Assembly: GCA_964625525.1 (NCBI GenBank)
Contig: CAZVEE010000033.1
Coordinates: 1-37,662 of the forward strand
Origin: CAZVEE01 sp964625525
Lineage (GTDB): Bacteria > Pseudomonadota > Alphaproteobacteria > JAJFIK01
Reading direction: 5' to 3'
DNA: 37,662 nt
The notes under the pieces are model-generated. The model was not told the origin of the DNA. It did not search any database and worked only from the letters and a program-made list of their open reading frames with translations. Below, piece by piece: positions 1 through 8,599 of the stretch. Position 1 is the stretch's first letter. Every line of letters starts with the position of its first letter. The translations under genes were made by a program, and so were the position numbers.

Positions 1-1
1 C

Positions 2-325
2 ATGATCGTCTCTGGTGGCGAGAACATCTATCCGGCCGAAGTGGAGAACGCCCTTTTCGCCCATCCGGCCGTGGCGGATGTGGCGGTGATCGGCGTGCCC
101 GACGAGCGCTGGGGCGAGGCGGTCAAGGCCATTGTCGTGGTCAAGCCGGGCATGAGCACCAGTGAAGACGAGTTGAAAGCCTTCGCGCGCGAGCGCATCG
201 CCGGGTTCAAAGTGCCCAAGAGTATCGATTTCATCGACGTGTTACCGCGCAATCCTTCAGGCAAGGTGTTGCGTCGGGAACTGCGTGCACCCTATTGGGA
301 AGGCAGCGACCGTCAGGTGAACTGA
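2..325 (+). CDS. Acyl-CoA ligase (AMP-forming), C-terminal fragment
   Basis: This is the C-terminal 107 residues of an ANL-superfamily acyl-CoA synthetase; the start lies outside the window. These enzymes activate a carboxylic acid with ATP to an acyl-adenylate and then form the CoA thioester. The sequence shows the mobile C-terminal domain: GGENIYPAEVE at the hinge, the GVPDERWGE segment, and PRNPSGKVLRREL, whose Lys is the catalytic lysine of the adenylation step in the family. The substrate cannot be told from this part; medium/long-chain or aromatic acids are all possible. The stop is TGA at 323-325, followed at once by a strong hairpin. The family call is sure, the substrate is not. Confidence 0.9.
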   Translation: MIVSGGENIYPAEVENALFAHPAVADVAVIGVPDERWGEAVKAIVVVKPGMSTSEDELKAFARERIAGFKVPKSIDFIDVLPRNPSGKVLRRELRAPYWEGSDRQVN

Positions 326-330
326 TCCAA

Positions 331-378
331 GGCGCGGGCTCGCCGGAGGTATCTCCAAAGACCCGGTGAGCCCGCGCC
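331..378 (+). terminator. Hairpin after acyl-CoA ligase, terminator-like without U-tract
   Basis: Positions 331-346 pair with 363-378 to give a 16-bp GC-rich stem with one G-U pair and a 16-nt loop, starting 5 nt after the ligase stop codon. No T-run follows, so it is not a canonical intrinsic terminator. It could block exonucleases or help factor-dependent termination. The next gene begins about 50 nt downstream. Confidence 0.5.
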
Positions 379-431
379 GGCGGAACGATACGGTCCTGTT
401 GCGGAGCTTTTGAACGCGGCAGGACACCCCC

Positions 432-749
432 ATGTGCATTGCGGACGCCTCGGGCCAGATCGGCCGTCTTGACCTGTTGACCAGTCTGCTGGCAGTGGTC
501 ACGTTGGGATTGTTTCTGGCGGCTTTCCCGCTCGTATCCTATCTGCGCCATCGCGCGACACTGGTGGCGCTGGACGTCTCGAAAAAGGCGGCCGAGCGGA
601 TGGAGCGCCAAGTGCAGGAGAGTGTGAACCGCATGGTGCCGCCCTTGGTTCATGATGCGGTGCGCTTTGAAGTCCGGGCCGTGGATGAGGATCAAGCCGA
701 CGACATTGCGTCCGCTCAGGATCCGAACGGCGGCGGCAGGAGATCGTGA
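432..749 (+). CDS. Small membrane-anchored protein with coiled-coil-like region
   Basis: I do not recognise this 105-residue protein. It has one clear hydrophobic segment at about residues 14-38, then a basic and acidic helical stretch (about residues 40-70, with KKAAERMERQVQES) that could form a coiled coil, and a polar, Gly/Arg-ending tail. This predicts a single-pass membrane protein with a soluble C-terminal part. Its stop overlaps the GTG/TGA start region of the ImmA-type peptidase gene by 4 nt, so the two are probably translationally coupled. A weak purine-rich site (AGGACA) precedes the ATG. The coupling suggests a shared role, for example a membrane partner or substrate of the peptidase, but that is inference. 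Confidence 0.65.
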   Translation: MCIADASGQIGRLDLLTSLLAVVTLGLFLAAFPLVSYLRHRATLVALDVSKKAAERMERQVQESVNRMVPPLVHDAVRFEVRAVDEDQADDIASAQDPNGGGRRS

Positions 750-1228
750 CCATGCTGATGGATGCCATTGAGCGTGCCCAATCCAAAGCCCCGGTCGATG
801 TGGTGGGCTTGGCCAATGATCTGGGGATCCGTGTCCGCTATAAGACCTATGAGGATGATATCTCGGGTGAGTTGGTGCGGGTTGACGGGGAGCGCTTCGA
901 GATTTTCGTGAATGCGCTCGACTCGGTCACACGCCAACGCTTTACCATTGCCCACGAACTGGGCCATTTCATCTATCATCGCGATCTGATCGGAGACGGT
1001 GTCGGCGACGATCGCGCCTATCGGCGTACAGATCAGTCTACCTATCACGATAATCGCATCAGCCGGAAAGAAGAGCGCGAAGCCAACCGCTTTGCCGCGA
1101 CGATTCTCATGCCCGGCCATCTGATCGCCAGTCTTCAGGATGACGGGTTGAGCCGTCGGGCCATGGCCGATCAGCTTCAAGTGTCCGAACACGCTCTCGC
1201 GATCCGAATGCGGGAACCTTATCCCTGA
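746..1228 (+). CDS. ImmA/IrrE family metallo-endopeptidase
   Basis: This is a 160-residue zinc peptidase of the ImmA/IrrE (COG2856) family. The signature HELGHF lies in the middle of the chain (TIAHELGHFIYH), and a downstream Glu in EEREANRFAATILMP supplies the third zinc ligand typical of the family. The C-terminal end (MADQLQVSEHALAIRM) resembles the short helix-turn-helix-like tail often seen in these proteins. Known members cleave transcriptional repressors: ImmA in ICEBs1 and IrrE/DdrO in Deinococcus. No Xre-type repressor lies next to it here; the only coupled gene is the small membrane protein upstream. The GTG at 746 overlaps that gene by 4 nt, and the ATG at 752 is an alternative start. 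Its substrate is unknown. Confidence 0.88.
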   Translation: MTMLMDAIERAQSKAPVDVVGLANDLGIRVRYKTYEDDISGELVRVDGERFEIFVNALDSVTRQRFTIAHELGHFIYHRDLIGDGVGDDRAYRRTDQSTYHDNRISRKEEREANRFAATILMPGHLIASLQDDGLSRRAMADQLQVSEHALAIRMREPYP

Positions 1229-1235
1229 CGCGACG

Positions 1236-2651
1236 CTATAGCAGTTTGCCGGGGTTCATCAGGCCCTGAGGGTCGAGGGCATTTTTCAGCGTGCGCATGA
1301 GGTCCAGCGCCACCGGGTCTTTGAAACGGCGCAGCGCGTCGCGCTTCATCACCCCGATGCCGTGTTCGGCGCTGATGGAGCCGCCATGGCGGGCAGCGAT
1401 CTCATGGACACAGGCCGACAGCTCGTCCCAGCGTGCCAGGAACGCCGCCCGGTCCATCTCGACGGGTTGAGACAGATTGAAGTGCACATTGCCATCGCCG
1501 ATATGGCCGAACGGCACAGGGCGAATACCGGGACAAGCGGTCGCCATGGCCGCGCTCGCCTCGGTAATAAAGGCGGCATAATGGGACACCGGCACGGACA
1601 CATCGTGTTTGATGCTGCCGCCTTCGGGCTTTTGTGCCTCCGACAGGGCTTCGCGGATTGCCCAGAGGGCGGCTGCTTGAGCCGGGCTCAAGGCCACCAC
1701 CACATCCGTGGACAAACTGCTGTTCAATGCGGCTTCGAAAGCGCCGGTCAGCATGGCCTCGACACTGGCCTCATCCGGACCCGTCACATCGCATAACACA
1801 TACCAGGGCGAGGGGGCCTCCAGGGGGTCGCGCGCGCCCGGTGTGTGGCGCAGGACGAAGTCGAGCCCGATGCGCGGAATGAGTTCGAAACTTTCCACGG
1901 CGTCGCCGCAGCGGTCTTGGGCCAGGCGCAGCAGGCTGACAGCAGCCTCTACGCTGGGGATCGCGGCGAAAGCGGTGCGCCGGCCGCGCGGGCGCGGATA
2001 GAGCTTCAGAGTCGCAGCGGTGATAATACCCAGCGTCCCTTCCGCACCCAGAAAGAGTTGTTTCAAATCATAACCGGTATTGTCTTTGTAAAGACCGCTG
2101 AGGTCGTTGAGCACACGGCCATCCGGCAGCACCACTTCAAGCCCCAGCACCTGATCCCGTGCCGTCCCATAGCGCAGCACATTGATCCCACCTGCATTGC
2201 TCGACAAACAGCCCCCAATGCGGCAGCTTTCCTTGGCGGCCAGGTCCAGCGGGAACAGCCGCTTCACGTCCTCCGCCGCCCGCTGAAGATCACCGAGAAT
2301 GCAGCCGGCCTCGGCCGTGATCGTGTTGTTGTCCACGTCTACAGCGCGAATCCGATCCATGCCCGCGAGGCTGACCAGAACACTGTCACCGAACGGGATC
2401 TGCCCGCCAACAAGACCTGTATTGCCGCTTTGGGGCGTGATCGCCACACCATGCGTGGCACACAGCCTGATAAGGGCGGCGAGGTCTTGGGTGGTTTGGG
2501 GGCGCGTCAGCAGCGGCGTGGCGCCTTGATACTTGCCCCGCCATTCACGCAAATAGGGTGCGATAATGTCCGGGTCCTGAATGACGCCACCCGGCCCGAG
2601 ACGCTCCTGGGCCGCGGTTAAAAAAGCCTTTGGTAGGCGCACTGTGGTCAT
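1236..2651 (-). CDS. FAD-binding 2-hydroxyacid dehydrogenase (D2HGDH/GlcD-like)
   Basis: This 471-residue flavoprotein belongs to the VAO/FAD_binding_4 plus FAD-oxidase_C class, which includes D-2-hydroxyglutarate dehydrogenase, D-lactate dehydrogenase and glycolate oxidase GlcD. The FAD domain shows QSGNTGLVGGQIP, CLSSNAGGINVLRYGT and FLGAEGTLGIIT. The C-terminal domain has GHIGDGNVHFN, the metal/substrate-binding motif of the group, and SAEHGIGVMKRD near the end. Length and motifs best fit the D-2-hydroxyglutarate/D-lactate branch, but I cannot choose a substrate. Its ATG overlaps the stop of tsaC by 4 nt, so the two form an operon. The gene ends in TAG, which argues against TAG being reassigned here. 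Confidence 0.88.
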   Translation of the reverse strand: MTTVRLPKAFLTAAQERLGPGGVIQDPDIIAPYLREWRGKYQGATPLLTRPQTTQDLAALIRLCATHGVAITPQSGNTGLVGGQIPFGDSVLVSLAGMDRIRAVDVDNNTITAEAGCILGDLQRAAEDVKRLFPLDLAAKESCRIGGCLSSNAGGINVLRYGTARDQVLGLEVVLPDGRVLNDLSGLYKDNTGYDLKQLFLGAEGTLGIITAATLKLYPRPRGRRTAFAAIPSVEAAVSLLRLAQDRCGDAVESFELIPRIGLDFVLRHTPGARDPLEAPSPWYVLCDVTGPDEASVEAMLTGAFEAALNSSLSTDVVVALSPAQAAALWAIREALSEAQKPEGGSIKHDVSVPVSHYAAFITEASAAMATACPGIRPVPFGHIGDGNVHFNLSQPVEMDRAAFLARWDELSACVHEIAARHGGSISAEHGIGVMKRDALRRFKDPVALDLMRTLKNALDPQGLMNPGKLL

Positions 2652-3628
2652 CGCGTGTCCTTTGCGGCGGCGGCGCGGGTCAGGCGGTCCGTTATGGCTT
2701 CGCCCAGGCCCTCGCGGGGGACCGGCATCACGGCAATGGCGCGGGCGCCCGCCCCATCGAGACGGCGCAGGGCAGCAAACAGCTGGCTTGCGGCTTCGGT
2801 CACGTCGCCGCTGGCACTGAGATTGATTGTGGCTTTGGCGCCCGGCAGGGGCGTGGGGCCGAAAGCCAGCAACGCTTCATCTGCCGCGACGGTTTGCGCG
2901 TTCAGGCGCACCGGCGTCAGCGGCGCGTAATGGCTGAGGAGGCGCCCCGGGGAACGGGGCCGGGCCTGATCGTCGCTCGGGGCGTCAACAAGGGGGCCCG
3001 TGACGGCCTCTAGCATGGCGCGGGTGATGGCGCCCGGGCGCAGCAGGCTCACGCCCGCGTCCGTGACGGCGGCGATGGTGCTTTCCAGACCGACCGCGCA
3101 GGCACCGCCGTCCAGGATCAGCGCCACGCGCGCGCCCAGGCCGTCGGCCACGTGCAGGGCCTCGGTGGGGCTGATCCGGCCGGAGGGGTTGGCGCTCGGC
3201 GCGGCGAGCGGCACGCCGGCCTCCGCGATCACGGCGCGCGCCACCGGATGGGCCGGGACCCGCAGCGCCAGCGTATCAAGCCCCGCGGTTGTCAGCTCGC
3301 TCACGGGGCAGTCTTGCGCGCGCGGGACAACCAGGGTCAGCGGGCCCGGCCAGAAGGCTTCGGCGAGCGCGCGGGCCGGGACAGTAAAGTGGCCCAGGCG
3401 TTCGGCGGCCGCCAGCCCGTCCACGTGGCTGATCAGCGGATTGAAGTGCGGCCGGCCCTTGGCCTCGAAAATCCGGGCGACCGCTGCGCCGTTGGTGGCA
3501 TCCGCCGCCAGGCCATAGACGGTCTCCGTCGGCAGGGCCACCAGCGCCCCGGCTCGCAGCAAGCCGCCGGCCTGGGCGAGCGCCTCGGGCGTCGGGGGCG
3601 ACACGGGCGCGCGTGCGGCGGTCTGCAT
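2648..3628 (-). CDS. tsaC: L-threonylcarbamoyladenylate synthase (TsaC/Sua5)
   Basis: The product makes threonylcarbamoyl-AMP from threonine, bicarbonate and ATP, the first step of the t6A modification at position 37 of ANN-decoding tRNAs. The 326-residue protein carries the YrdC domain (LVALPTETVYGLAADATNGAAVARIFEAKGRPHFNPL, and later SANPSGRISPTEA) followed by a C-terminal Sua5 domain, so it is the long Sua5 form rather than the short TsaC form. I chose the ATG at 3628 because AAGGAG lies 7 nt upstream and the YrdC domain begins soon after; 26 further codons upstream are open but have no such support. It is first in an operon with the 2-hydroxyacid dehydrogenase and is divergent from the acyl-CoA dehydrogenase. 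Confidence 0.93.
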   Translation of the reverse strand: MQTAARAPVSPPTPEALAQAGGLLRAGALVALPTETVYGLAADATNGAAVARIFEAKGRPHFNPLISHVDGLAAAERLGHFTVPARALAEAFWPGPLTLVVPRAQDCPVSELTTAGLDTLALRVPAHPVARAVIAEAGVPLAAPSANPSGRISPTEALHVADGLGARVALILDGGACAVGLESTIAAVTDAGVSLLRPGAITRAMLEAVTGPLVDAPSDDQARPRSPGRLLSHYAPLTPVRLNAQTVAADEALLAFGPTPLPGAKATINLSASGDVTEAASQLFAALRRLDGAGARAIAVMPVPREGLGEAITDRLTRAAAAKDTR

Positions 3629-3704
3629 GCCAGATCTCCTTTTGCTCGACCCCTTAACACTATAGATGAATGAGGCAAAGCAAGACCTCGGGAGGTTCCA
3701 CGCC

Positions 3705-5519
3705 ATGACTTATGCCGCGCCGCTGAAAGACATCCGGTTCACCCTGGACCATGTGACCGGGTTACAGACCCTGGGCGAGACCGGCGCTTTCCCTGACCTG
3801 ACGCCGGATCTGGCGGACGCGGTGTTGAGCGAGGCGGCCCGGCTCATGGAGGGCGTGATCGCGCCGTTGAGTGCCGATGCCGACCGCACGGGCGCCGCGC
3901 GGGCCGAAGACGGCTCGGTCACCACGCCGCCGGGCTTCAAAGAGGCGTATCGCCAATGGGTTGAGGGCGGCTGGGGCGGTATTCCCTTCGCGCCTGCGTT
4001 CGGCGGCCAGGGCTTGCCGCGCACGCTCATGCTGGCGGTGCAGGAGATGCTGCAAGGGGCGAACCCCGCCTTTGGGTTGGCGCCGTTGCTCACGCAAGGG
4101 GCTATCGAGGCACTGACCGCCCATGGCACGGATGAGCAAAAGGCCCTGTTCCTGCCCAAGCTCATTTCCGGGGAATGGCCCGGCACCATGAACCTGACCG
4201 AACCCCAGGCGGGCTCGGATGTGGGGGCGCTGCGTACCAAGGCCGAACGGCGGGAGGATGGCACCTATGCCATCACCGGCACCAAGATCTGGATCACCTA
4301 TGGTGAGCACGATATGGCCGAGAATATCGTGCATCTGGTGCTCGCGCGCCTGCCCGATGCGCCGCCGGGCACCCGGGGCATTTCCCTGTTCCTGGTGCCC
4401 AAATTTCTGGTGAACCCGGATGGGTCGCTGGGCGCGCGCAACGATGTGGTCTGTGCGGGGATCGAGCACAAGCTGGGCATTCACGGCAGTCCCACCTGCA
4501 CCATGGCCTATGGTGAACAGGGCGGGGCCATCGGGACTCTGATCGGGCGTGAAAACAAGGGCATGGCCTGCATGTTCACCATGATGAACAATGCCCGGTT
4601 GAATGTGGGGATCCAGGGCGTGGGCGTGGGGCAAGCGGCGTTCCAAAAGGCCTTTGCCTTTGCCCGCGAGCGCAAGCAGGGCAAACCCTTTGGCCTGCAA
4701 CACGACCTGATTGACATGATCCCTATCATTCAGCACCCGGATGTGCGCCGCATGCTGTGGACCATGAAGGCCGAACTCGAGGCGGCCCGCGCCATCTGCT
4801 ACGCCAATGCCTATGCGGCCGATCTCGCCACGGCCCATCCCAATCAGACCGTGCGGGATGAGGCGCGCGGGCGCGACGAATTGCTGACACCCATCTCTAA
4901 GGCTTATGCGACTGATCTGGGCGTGGAGCTGACCTCCATGGGTATTCAGGTCCATGGCGGCATGGGCTATATGGAGGAAACCGGCGCGGCGCAATTGTTC
5001 CGGGATTCCCGTATTTTCCCCATTTATGAAGGCACCAACGGTATCCAGGCCAACGACCTGGTGGCACGCAAGCTGCCCATGGATGGCGGCGCGGTGCTGG
5101 AGCAGTTCATGGATGACATGCGCGCCACGGTCCGGGCCTTACAGACCTCGGAAGATCCGTGTCTGGAGCTTGTCGCCTCCAGCCTGAAGGCGGGGATTAA
5201 CGCTGTGGATCAGGGGGCGAGCTATATGCTGGCGTCCCTGCGGGACCAGCCGGCGGACGCCCTCGCCGGGGCGGCGGCGTTTCTGAAGCTGATGGGCACG
5301 GTGGCCGGCGGTCACTTTCTGGGGTGTGGAGCGCTCGCCGCTCGGGCCCGGCTTGATGCGGGCGATACGGATGCGGCCTGGCTCAAGAACCGCATCGCGC
5401 TGGCGCGCTTTTACGCCTTGACCATCCTGCCCCGGTCTGCGGGCCTGCTGACCGCGTCCATGCGCGGGGCCGATGTGCTTTACGACATCGACCCCGACGC
5501 GATCGGCGAGGCGGGCTGA
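3705..5519 (+). CDS. Acyl-CoA dehydrogenase, DmdC-like large subfamily
   Basis: This is a 604-residue acyl-CoA dehydrogenase, much longer than the roughly 380-residue short/medium-chain enzymes. The N-terminal MTYAAPLKDIRFTL is the short extension typical of the subfamily that includes 3-methylmercaptopropionyl-CoA dehydrogenase (DmdC). The core shows LTEPQAGSDVGALRTKA (flavin/substrate binding) and GGMGYMEETGAAQLFRDSRI, with a putative catalytic base Glu442 in YEGTNGIQA. The C-terminal extra domain begins after about residue 460. It probably oxidises an acyl-CoA with FAD, passing electrons to ETF. The start at 3705 is preceded by GGGAGG; an upstream in-frame ATG at 3666 lacks support. DMSP-related and general fatty-acid roles are both possible; no other dmd gene lies nearby. 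Confidence 0.9.
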   Translation: MTYAAPLKDIRFTLDHVTGLQTLGETGAFPDLTPDLADAVLSEAARLMEGVIAPLSADADRTGAARAEDGSVTTPPGFKEAYRQWVEGGWGGIPFAPAFGGQGLPRTLMLAVQEMLQGANPAFGLAPLLTQGAIEALTAHGTDEQKALFLPKLISGEWPGTMNLTEPQAGSDVGALRTKAERREDGTYAITGTKIWITYGEHDMAENIVHLVLARLPDAPPGTRGISLFLVPKFLVNPDGSLGARNDVVCAGIEHKLGIHGSPTCTMAYGEQGGAIGTLIGRENKGMACMFTMMNNARLNVGIQGVGVGQAAFQKAFAFARERKQGKPFGLQHDLIDMIPIIQHPDVRRMLWTMKAELEAARAICYANAYAADLATAHPNQTVRDEARGRDELLTPISKAYATDLGVELTSMGIQVHGGMGYMEETGAAQLFRDSRIFPIYEGTNGIQANDLVARKLPMDGGAVLEQFMDDMRATVRALQTSEDPCLELVASSLKAGINAVDQGASYMLASLRDQPADALAGAAAFLKLMGTVAGGHFLGCGALAARARLDAGDTDAAWLKNRIALARFYALTILPRSAGLLTASMRGADVLYDIDPDAIGEAG

Positions 5520-5521
5520 GC

Positions 5522-5941
5522 TTAAACGAACGCGGCCCGGATTTTCTCGGCCATGGCGGCCAGTTCGGCCGCATCCGCCGGCTCACGGGCGTGAATCTTC
5601 ATCTCCGCGCCGCTATAGCGCGGGATCACGTGGAAATGGATGTGGAAGACGGTCTGGCCGGCCGCTTCCCCATTGAGTTGGGCGATCATCACGCCCGGCG
5701 CGCCGGTGGCGGCCTTAACGGCCCGCGCTACCCGCTGAGTCATGAGGCTGAGCGGCGCGAGCGCTTCTGGCGCCAGATCCAGCAGTGACTCAGCCGCTGC
5801 CTTCGGAATCACCAGCGTATGGCCATCCGCCTGGGGCATCAGGTCCATGAAGGTGAGAGTATGGTCGTCCTCATGCACTTTGTGACAGGGCAATTCACCG
5901 CGCAGGATTCGCGCGAACACATTTTGCGGATCATAAGCCAT
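5522..5941 (-). CDS. HIT family nucleotide-binding protein
   Basis: This 139-residue protein is a histidine-triad (HIT) nucleotide hydrolase or transferase. The active-site triad is H100-I-H102-F-H104 in VFHIHFHVIPR. The N-terminal VFARILRGELPCHKVHEDDHTLTFMDLMPQADGHTLVIPK is typical of the HINT/Hit branch, which hydrolyses phosphoramidates of AMP or related compounds. I start it at 5941 because the recognisable fold begins with MAYDPQNVFA; 30 further codons are open upstream but overlap the divergent cydA regulatory region. It is convergent with the acyl-CoA dehydrogenase, with stop codons 2 nt apart. The physiological substrate is unknown. Confidence 0.9.
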   Translation of the reverse strand: MAYDPQNVFARILRGELPCHKVHEDDHTLTFMDLMPQADGHTLVIPKAAAESLLDLAPEALAPLSLMTQRVARAVKAATGAPGVMIAQLNGEAAGQTVFHIHFHVIPRYSGAEMKIHAREPADAAELAAMAEKIRAAFV

Positions 5942-6017
5942 AGCGTGTGACCTTTGTGCTGGAGGGCCGACGAAAGAAGGCTGAAATTGTGTGACAAACC
6001 GACCATGTGGCCTCGAC

Positions 6018-6031
6018 TTGAGATAGGTCAA
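6018..6031. promoter_or_regulatory. FNR/FixK-type operator upstream of cydA
   Basis: TTGAGATAGGTCAA is a perfect TTGA-N6-TCAA palindrome, matching the core of the FNR/FixK/Anr consensus TTGAT-N4-ATCAA except for the two inner positions, which are G instead of T and A. It lies in the HIT-cydA divergent region, with its centre about 99 nt before the cydA start codon. Oxygen-limitation control of cydAB by such regulators is established in many proteobacteria, so the placement makes sense. No regulator gene is in the window. Confidence 0.65.
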
Positions 6032-6123
6032 GGTTAGCCCTTGAACGGGGCCGCAAAAGGACTAAGACACCGCTTGGCCCGCCCCGGGACGGGCGGTCCG
6101 CTCTAGCAGGGGGAGCACCACCC

Positions 6124-7536
6124 ATGGATCCAGATGCACTATTCTTAAGTCGCATTCAGTTCGCGTTTACCGTCTCCTTCCACGTCATTTTCCCGGCCTT
6201 CACGGTGGGGCTGGCGGCGTGGTTGGCGACGTTGCAGGGCCTTTATGTCTTTACGGGCAACGATGCCTATGACCGTTTGTTCCGATTTTGGCTGAAGATT
6301 TTCGCCGTTGCCTTCGGCATGGGCGTGGTCAGCGGGATCGTGATGGCGTTCCAGTTCGGCACGAATTGGAGTGTGTTCTCCGCCAAGGCCGGCCCGATTA
6401 TGGGGCCGCTGCTGGCGTATGAGTCGTTCACCGCGTTCCTGTTAGAGGCGACCTTCCTGGGCGTGCTGCTGTTCGGGCGCGACCGGGTGCCGAAATTCGC
6501 CTATTTCCTGTCGGCCGTGGCGGTCGCCTTTGGCACCACCTTGTCGTCCTACTGGATCCTCGTGAACAACAGCTGGATGCAGGAACCGGCGGGCATGGAG
6601 ATGATCGACGGTTTCTTCGCCCCGGCGGACTGGATGGCCATTCTGTTCTCTGAAGCGGTGATCACGCGTCTGCCGCACATGCTGCTTGCGGCCTATGTGA
6701 CCACGTCCTTCTGCGTGGCGGCCACCGGTGCCTGGTACTTGCTGCGCGGGCGCTCGACCCAAGAATCCCGGATCATGCTGGCCATGGGCCTGGGCTTCGC
6801 GGCCATTGTGCTGCCGATCCAGATTTGGTTCGGCCATGAGGCGGGGTCTTTCATTCGCGACAAGCAGCCCGCCAAATATGCCGCCTTTGAGGGACGCTGG
6901 GAGACGCAGGAAGGGGCGGATTTCGTCATCTTCGCCCTGCCCAATTCCGAGACTGAAAGCAACGATCTGGAAATCGCCATTCCCAAGCTGGGCTCCTGGC
7001 TCGTCACGGGCGACTGGGAAAGCCGTGAAGTGGGCATCAAGGCGTTCGCGCCGGAAGATCGCCCGCCGCTATGGATCCCCTTCTTCACCTTCCGCCTAAT
7101 GGTGGGGCTTGGGATCTTGATGCTGGCGGTGAGTTGGGTCGGTGTCATCTTGCTGTTGCTGAACATGGCGGGGACATCGCGCTGGTTCTTGTGGATCACC
7201 TTCCTCAGTTTCCCCAGCGGCTTTATCGCCATCATGGCGGGCTGGTTCGCCTCGGAGGTGGGGCGCCAACCCTGGATCGTACAGGACCTGATGCGCACCG
7301 AGGACGGCGGCTCGCCGGTGGGTGTGTTCGAAGTGGCGGTGTCGCTCACGGTCTTCGTGCTGATCTATACGCTGATCTTCTCCGCCGGCACCTTCTACAT
7401 CTATCGCCTGCTGAAGAAAGGCTTGGATGAAGTGGATCAGGGTCCCGCCGATGACGGCACAGCCCGCCGTCCGCTGGCCGCCGTGGTTGAGCCGCTGAGC
7501 CTTGATGACACCTCTAAACCGCAATCTGCGCACTGA
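6124..7536 (+). CDS. cydA: Cytochrome bd-type quinol oxidase subunit I (CioA-like)
   Basis: This is the 470-residue haem subunit of a bd-type terminal oxidase, which oxidises quinol and reduces oxygen to water in the inner membrane without pumping protons. Visible conserved residues are His20 (haem d/b595 ligand in VSFHVIFP), Glu100 and Glu108, His185 in RLPHMLL and Met326 in FRLMVGLG (the b558 ligands), and the Q-site motif GWFASEVGRQPW at 373-384. The short Q-loop and phrases such as KIFAVAFGMGVVSGIVMAFQFGTNW match the cyanide-insensitive oxidase (CioA) branch better than E. coli CydA. GGGGGAG precedes the start. It is 23 nt upstream of cydB, and an FNR/FixK-like box lies about 95 nt upstream. 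Confidence 0.95.
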   Translation: MDPDALFLSRIQFAFTVSFHVIFPAFTVGLAAWLATLQGLYVFTGNDAYDRLFRFWLKIFAVAFGMGVVSGIVMAFQFGTNWSVFSAKAGPIMGPLLAYESFTAFLLEATFLGVLLFGRDRVPKFAYFLSAVAVAFGTTLSSYWILVNNSWMQEPAGMEMIDGFFAPADWMAILFSEAVITRLPHMLLAAYVTTSFCVAATGAWYLLRGRSTQESRIMLAMGLGFAAIVLPIQIWFGHEAGSFIRDKQPAKYAAFEGRWETQEGADFVIFALPNSETESNDLEIAIPKLGSWLVTGDWESREVGIKAFAPEDRPPLWIPFFTFRLMVGLGILMLAVSWVGVILLLLNMAGTSRWFLWITFLSFPSGFIAIMAGWFASEVGRQPWIVQDLMRTEDGGSPVGVFEVAVSLTVFVLIYTLIFSAGTFYIYRLLKKGLDEVDQGPADDGTARRPLAAVVEPLSLDDTSKPQSAH

Positions 7537-7559
7537 GCGCCTGGGCAAGGAGAGAGACC

Positions 7560-8570
7560 ATGGAATTTCTTCCGTATTTCTGGGCCCTGGTGCTGGCGTT
7601 CGCGATCATTCTCTATGTGATCCTGGACGGCTTTGACCTGGGTATCGGTATCCTGTTCGGCTTCCAGCCGGACGAAGACAAGCGCAACATGATGATGGGC
7701 TCTATCGGGCCCGTCTGGGACGGGAACGAGACGTGGCTGATCGTGGTGGGCGCAACGCTCTATGCGGCCTTCCCGGTGGTCTATGCCATCATCACGCCTG
7801 CCTTCTACCTGCCGCTTCTGCTTTTGGTGGTGGGTTTGATCCTGCGCGGCGTGGCCTTTGAGTTCCGCTATAAGACCGTTTCCATGCGGGGCTTTTGGGA
7901 CTGGGGCTTCATCATCGGCTCGGGCCTGGCGGCGTTTGTGCAGGGCGCGGCTGTGGGCGCGCTCGTGGACGGTCTGCCGGTGCGTGACCAGGCCTTTGTC
8001 GGTGGCCCGATTGAATGGCTGATGCCGTTCCCGGTGCTGTGCGGCATCGGCCTGATGGTGGGGTACGCGTTGCTGGGGGCTACCTGGCTTGTGCTGAAGA
8101 CAGAAGGGGACTTGCGGGATTGGGCGCGCCAGCAGGTGTTCCGCCTGCTGATCGCGGTGCATGTGTTCTTGATCATCGCCTTCGCTTATTCGATCTTCAG
8201 CGAGTTCGCCTTCATGGAGCGCTGGCTGACGGATATGCGGCTGTGGATCTTCCCGGTGATCGGTCTGGTCGCGCTGGTCCTCTACTATCGCGGTCTGACC
8301 ACCGATAGCGACAGCCTGCCGTTCTGGGCCACGGTGCTGATGTTCCTGTCGGCCTTTGGCGTGTTGGCGGTGACCTTCTGGCCGAATATGGTGCCCTCGT
8401 CCTTCCCGGGCGAAAGCATCACCATCCTGAACGCGGCCGCACCGCCCAACTCACTGGAGTTCATCTTCTGGGGGGCCGGCGTGTTCATGCTGCCGATCAC
8501 CTTCGTCTACACCCTGGCCGCTTACTGGATCTTCCGCGGCAAGGTGAAGGCGGGTGACGCCTACCACTGA
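7560..8570 (+). CDS. cydB: Cytochrome bd-type quinol oxidase subunit II (CioB-like)
   Basis: This 336-residue integral membrane protein is the second subunit of the bd oxidase. It shows the family's N-terminal ILDGFDLGIGILFGF and GPVWDGNETWLIVVGATLYAAFP motifs and about eight or nine hydrophobic segments spread along the chain. AAGGAGAGAGACC sits directly before its ATG. It is co-transcribed with cydA, and an intrinsic terminator follows 29 nt after the stop. I saw no CydX-like small ORF between the cydB stop and that terminator, which is usual for the Cio type. The cydCD transporter genes needed for assembly are not in this window. Confidence 0.95.
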   Translation: MEFLPYFWALVLAFAIILYVILDGFDLGIGILFGFQPDEDKRNMMMGSIGPVWDGNETWLIVVGATLYAAFPVVYAIITPAFYLPLLLLVVGLILRGVAFEFRYKTVSMRGFWDWGFIIGSGLAAFVQGAAVGALVDGLPVRDQAFVGGPIEWLMPFPVLCGIGLMVGYALLGATWLVLKTEGDLRDWARQQVFRLLIAVHVFLIIAFAYSIFSEFAFMERWLTDMRLWIFPVIGLVALVLYYRGLTTDSDSLPFWATVLMFLSAFGVLAVTFWPNMVPSSFPGESITILNAAAPPNSLEFIFWGAGVFMLPITFVYTLAAYWIFRGKVKAGDAYH

Positions 8571-8599
8571 GGCATCGCCTGAAAGGCGACACGCAAACA

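Noticed and set aside
432..1228. Prophage or toxin-antitoxin module
   Set aside because: An ImmA-type peptidase occurs in phages and mobile elements, but no integrase, Xre repressor or phage structural gene is nearby.
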